Assembly: GCA_963625535.1 (NCBI GenBank)
Contig: CAVFUK010000086.1
Span: forward strand, 1 to 13,520
Reading direction: 5' to 3'
DNA from: Phocaeicola_A sp963625535
Lineage (GTDB): Bacteria; Bacteroidota; Bacteroidia; Bacteroidales; Bacteroidaceae
Length of the DNA stretch: 13,520 nucleotides
A model generated the notes under the pieces. That model was not told the DNA's origin. It saw only the letters and a program-made list of their open reading frames with translations, and ran no database searches. Positions 13,381-13,520 of this stretch are shown here, piece by piece. Position 1 is the stretch's first letter. Every line of letters begins with the position of its first letter. Made by a program: the position numbers and the translations under genes.

Positions 13381-13520
13381 TCACCCTGCGCACTGGCGGG
13401 CCTTCATCTTTCTTCGGAAGTAGCGGGCGATGCGGAAGGGGATGACTCCTAGGTTGGAAATCATGCCGAAGAGGGTGGGGTGATGAATGGCGAAGTTCAC
13501 CAGTGGGAACTTGGATTCCT
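13381..13520 (-). CDS. C-terminal end of an unidentified operon gene, runs off the right edge
   Basis: The only open minus-strand frame gives 45 residues, including NFAIHHPTLFGMISNLGV and IPFRIARYFRRKMKARQ, ending in TGA at 13381-13383. A hydrophobic patch followed by an arginine/lysine-rich tail resembles the ends of membrane-associated glycosyltransferases or sugar-modifying enzymes, but I cannot name a family. It lies 49 bp upstream of rfbF on the same strand and is probably part of the same operon. Confidence 0.65.
   Translation of the reverse strand, partial: ESKFPLVNFAIHHPTLFGMISNLGVIPFRIARYFRRKMKARQCAG

Noticed and set aside
1..13520. tRNA, rRNA, CRISPR array or riboswitch
   Set aside because: No cloverleaf, rRNA-like or regularly spaced repeat pattern was found. 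The only repeats are the 183-bp pair, the 23-bp pair and short dyads.

Overview
The window looks like a Bacteroidota genome, most likely the order Bacteroidales. The evidence is a TAnnTTTG-type -7 promoter box, A-rich rather than GGAGG-rich leaders, a Bacteroides-type AAA-ATPase/PD-(D/E)XK family gene and a dense one-strand polysaccharide operon. Base composition is split. A hand count of one line inside the operon (3541-3600) gives 39 G+C of 60, while one line in the left-hand insert (1921-1980) gives 26 of 60.

Left part (1-743). A minus-strand AAA-ATPase-like gene runs off the left edge. It is broken by an internal deletion plus a frame change near 293. To its right lies a perfect 19-bp hairpin (639-682) with a T-tract on the minus-strand side.

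Middle part (744-3271). A 183-bp sequence, the last 54 codons of an undecaprenyl-phosphate sugar-1-phosphate transferase gene plus 17 bp, occurs twice in the same orientation (744-926 and 3089-3271, two mismatches). Between the copies is an AT-richer segment of about 2.16 kb. It holds the 3' tail of an unidentified plus-strand gene, a promoter overlapped by a 17-bp near-perfect dyad, a small XRE/Cro-type HTH gene, a gene with AlbA_2 and HATPase_c_4 domains, a 23-bp direct repeat pair and a terminator. It reads as an insertion at the 3' end of the polysaccharide operon that left the operon's probable native terminator on the far side.

Right part (3106-13520). Nine complete minus-strand genes plus the end of a tenth form a tightly packed operon, with several ATGA or near-ATGA junctions. 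In transcription order they are: an unidentified gene (C-terminus only), glucose-1-phosphate cytidylyltransferase, CDP-glucose 4,6-dehydratase, an RmlC-like cupin epimerase, an extended SDR reductase/epimerase, a UDP-galactopyranose-mutase-like FAD protein, a GT4 glycosyltransferase, an APH-fold kinase-like protein, a second GT4, a DUF1972 rhamnosyltransferase-like GT4, and the WecA/MraY-family initiating transferase.

Taken together, the operon probably makes a surface polysaccharide (capsule or O-antigen type) containing a CDP-activated 6-deoxyhexose. No CDP-4-keto-6-deoxyglucose 3-dehydratase (RfbH/DdhC) is visible, so a 3-hydroxylated 6-deoxyhexose is more likely than a 3,6-dideoxyhexose. 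The mutase-like FAD enzyme suggests it may be used in furanose form. The transferases and the initiating enzyme would then build a lipid-linked repeat unit, possibly phosphorylated by the kinase-like protein. No flippase, polymerase or export gene is visible in the window.
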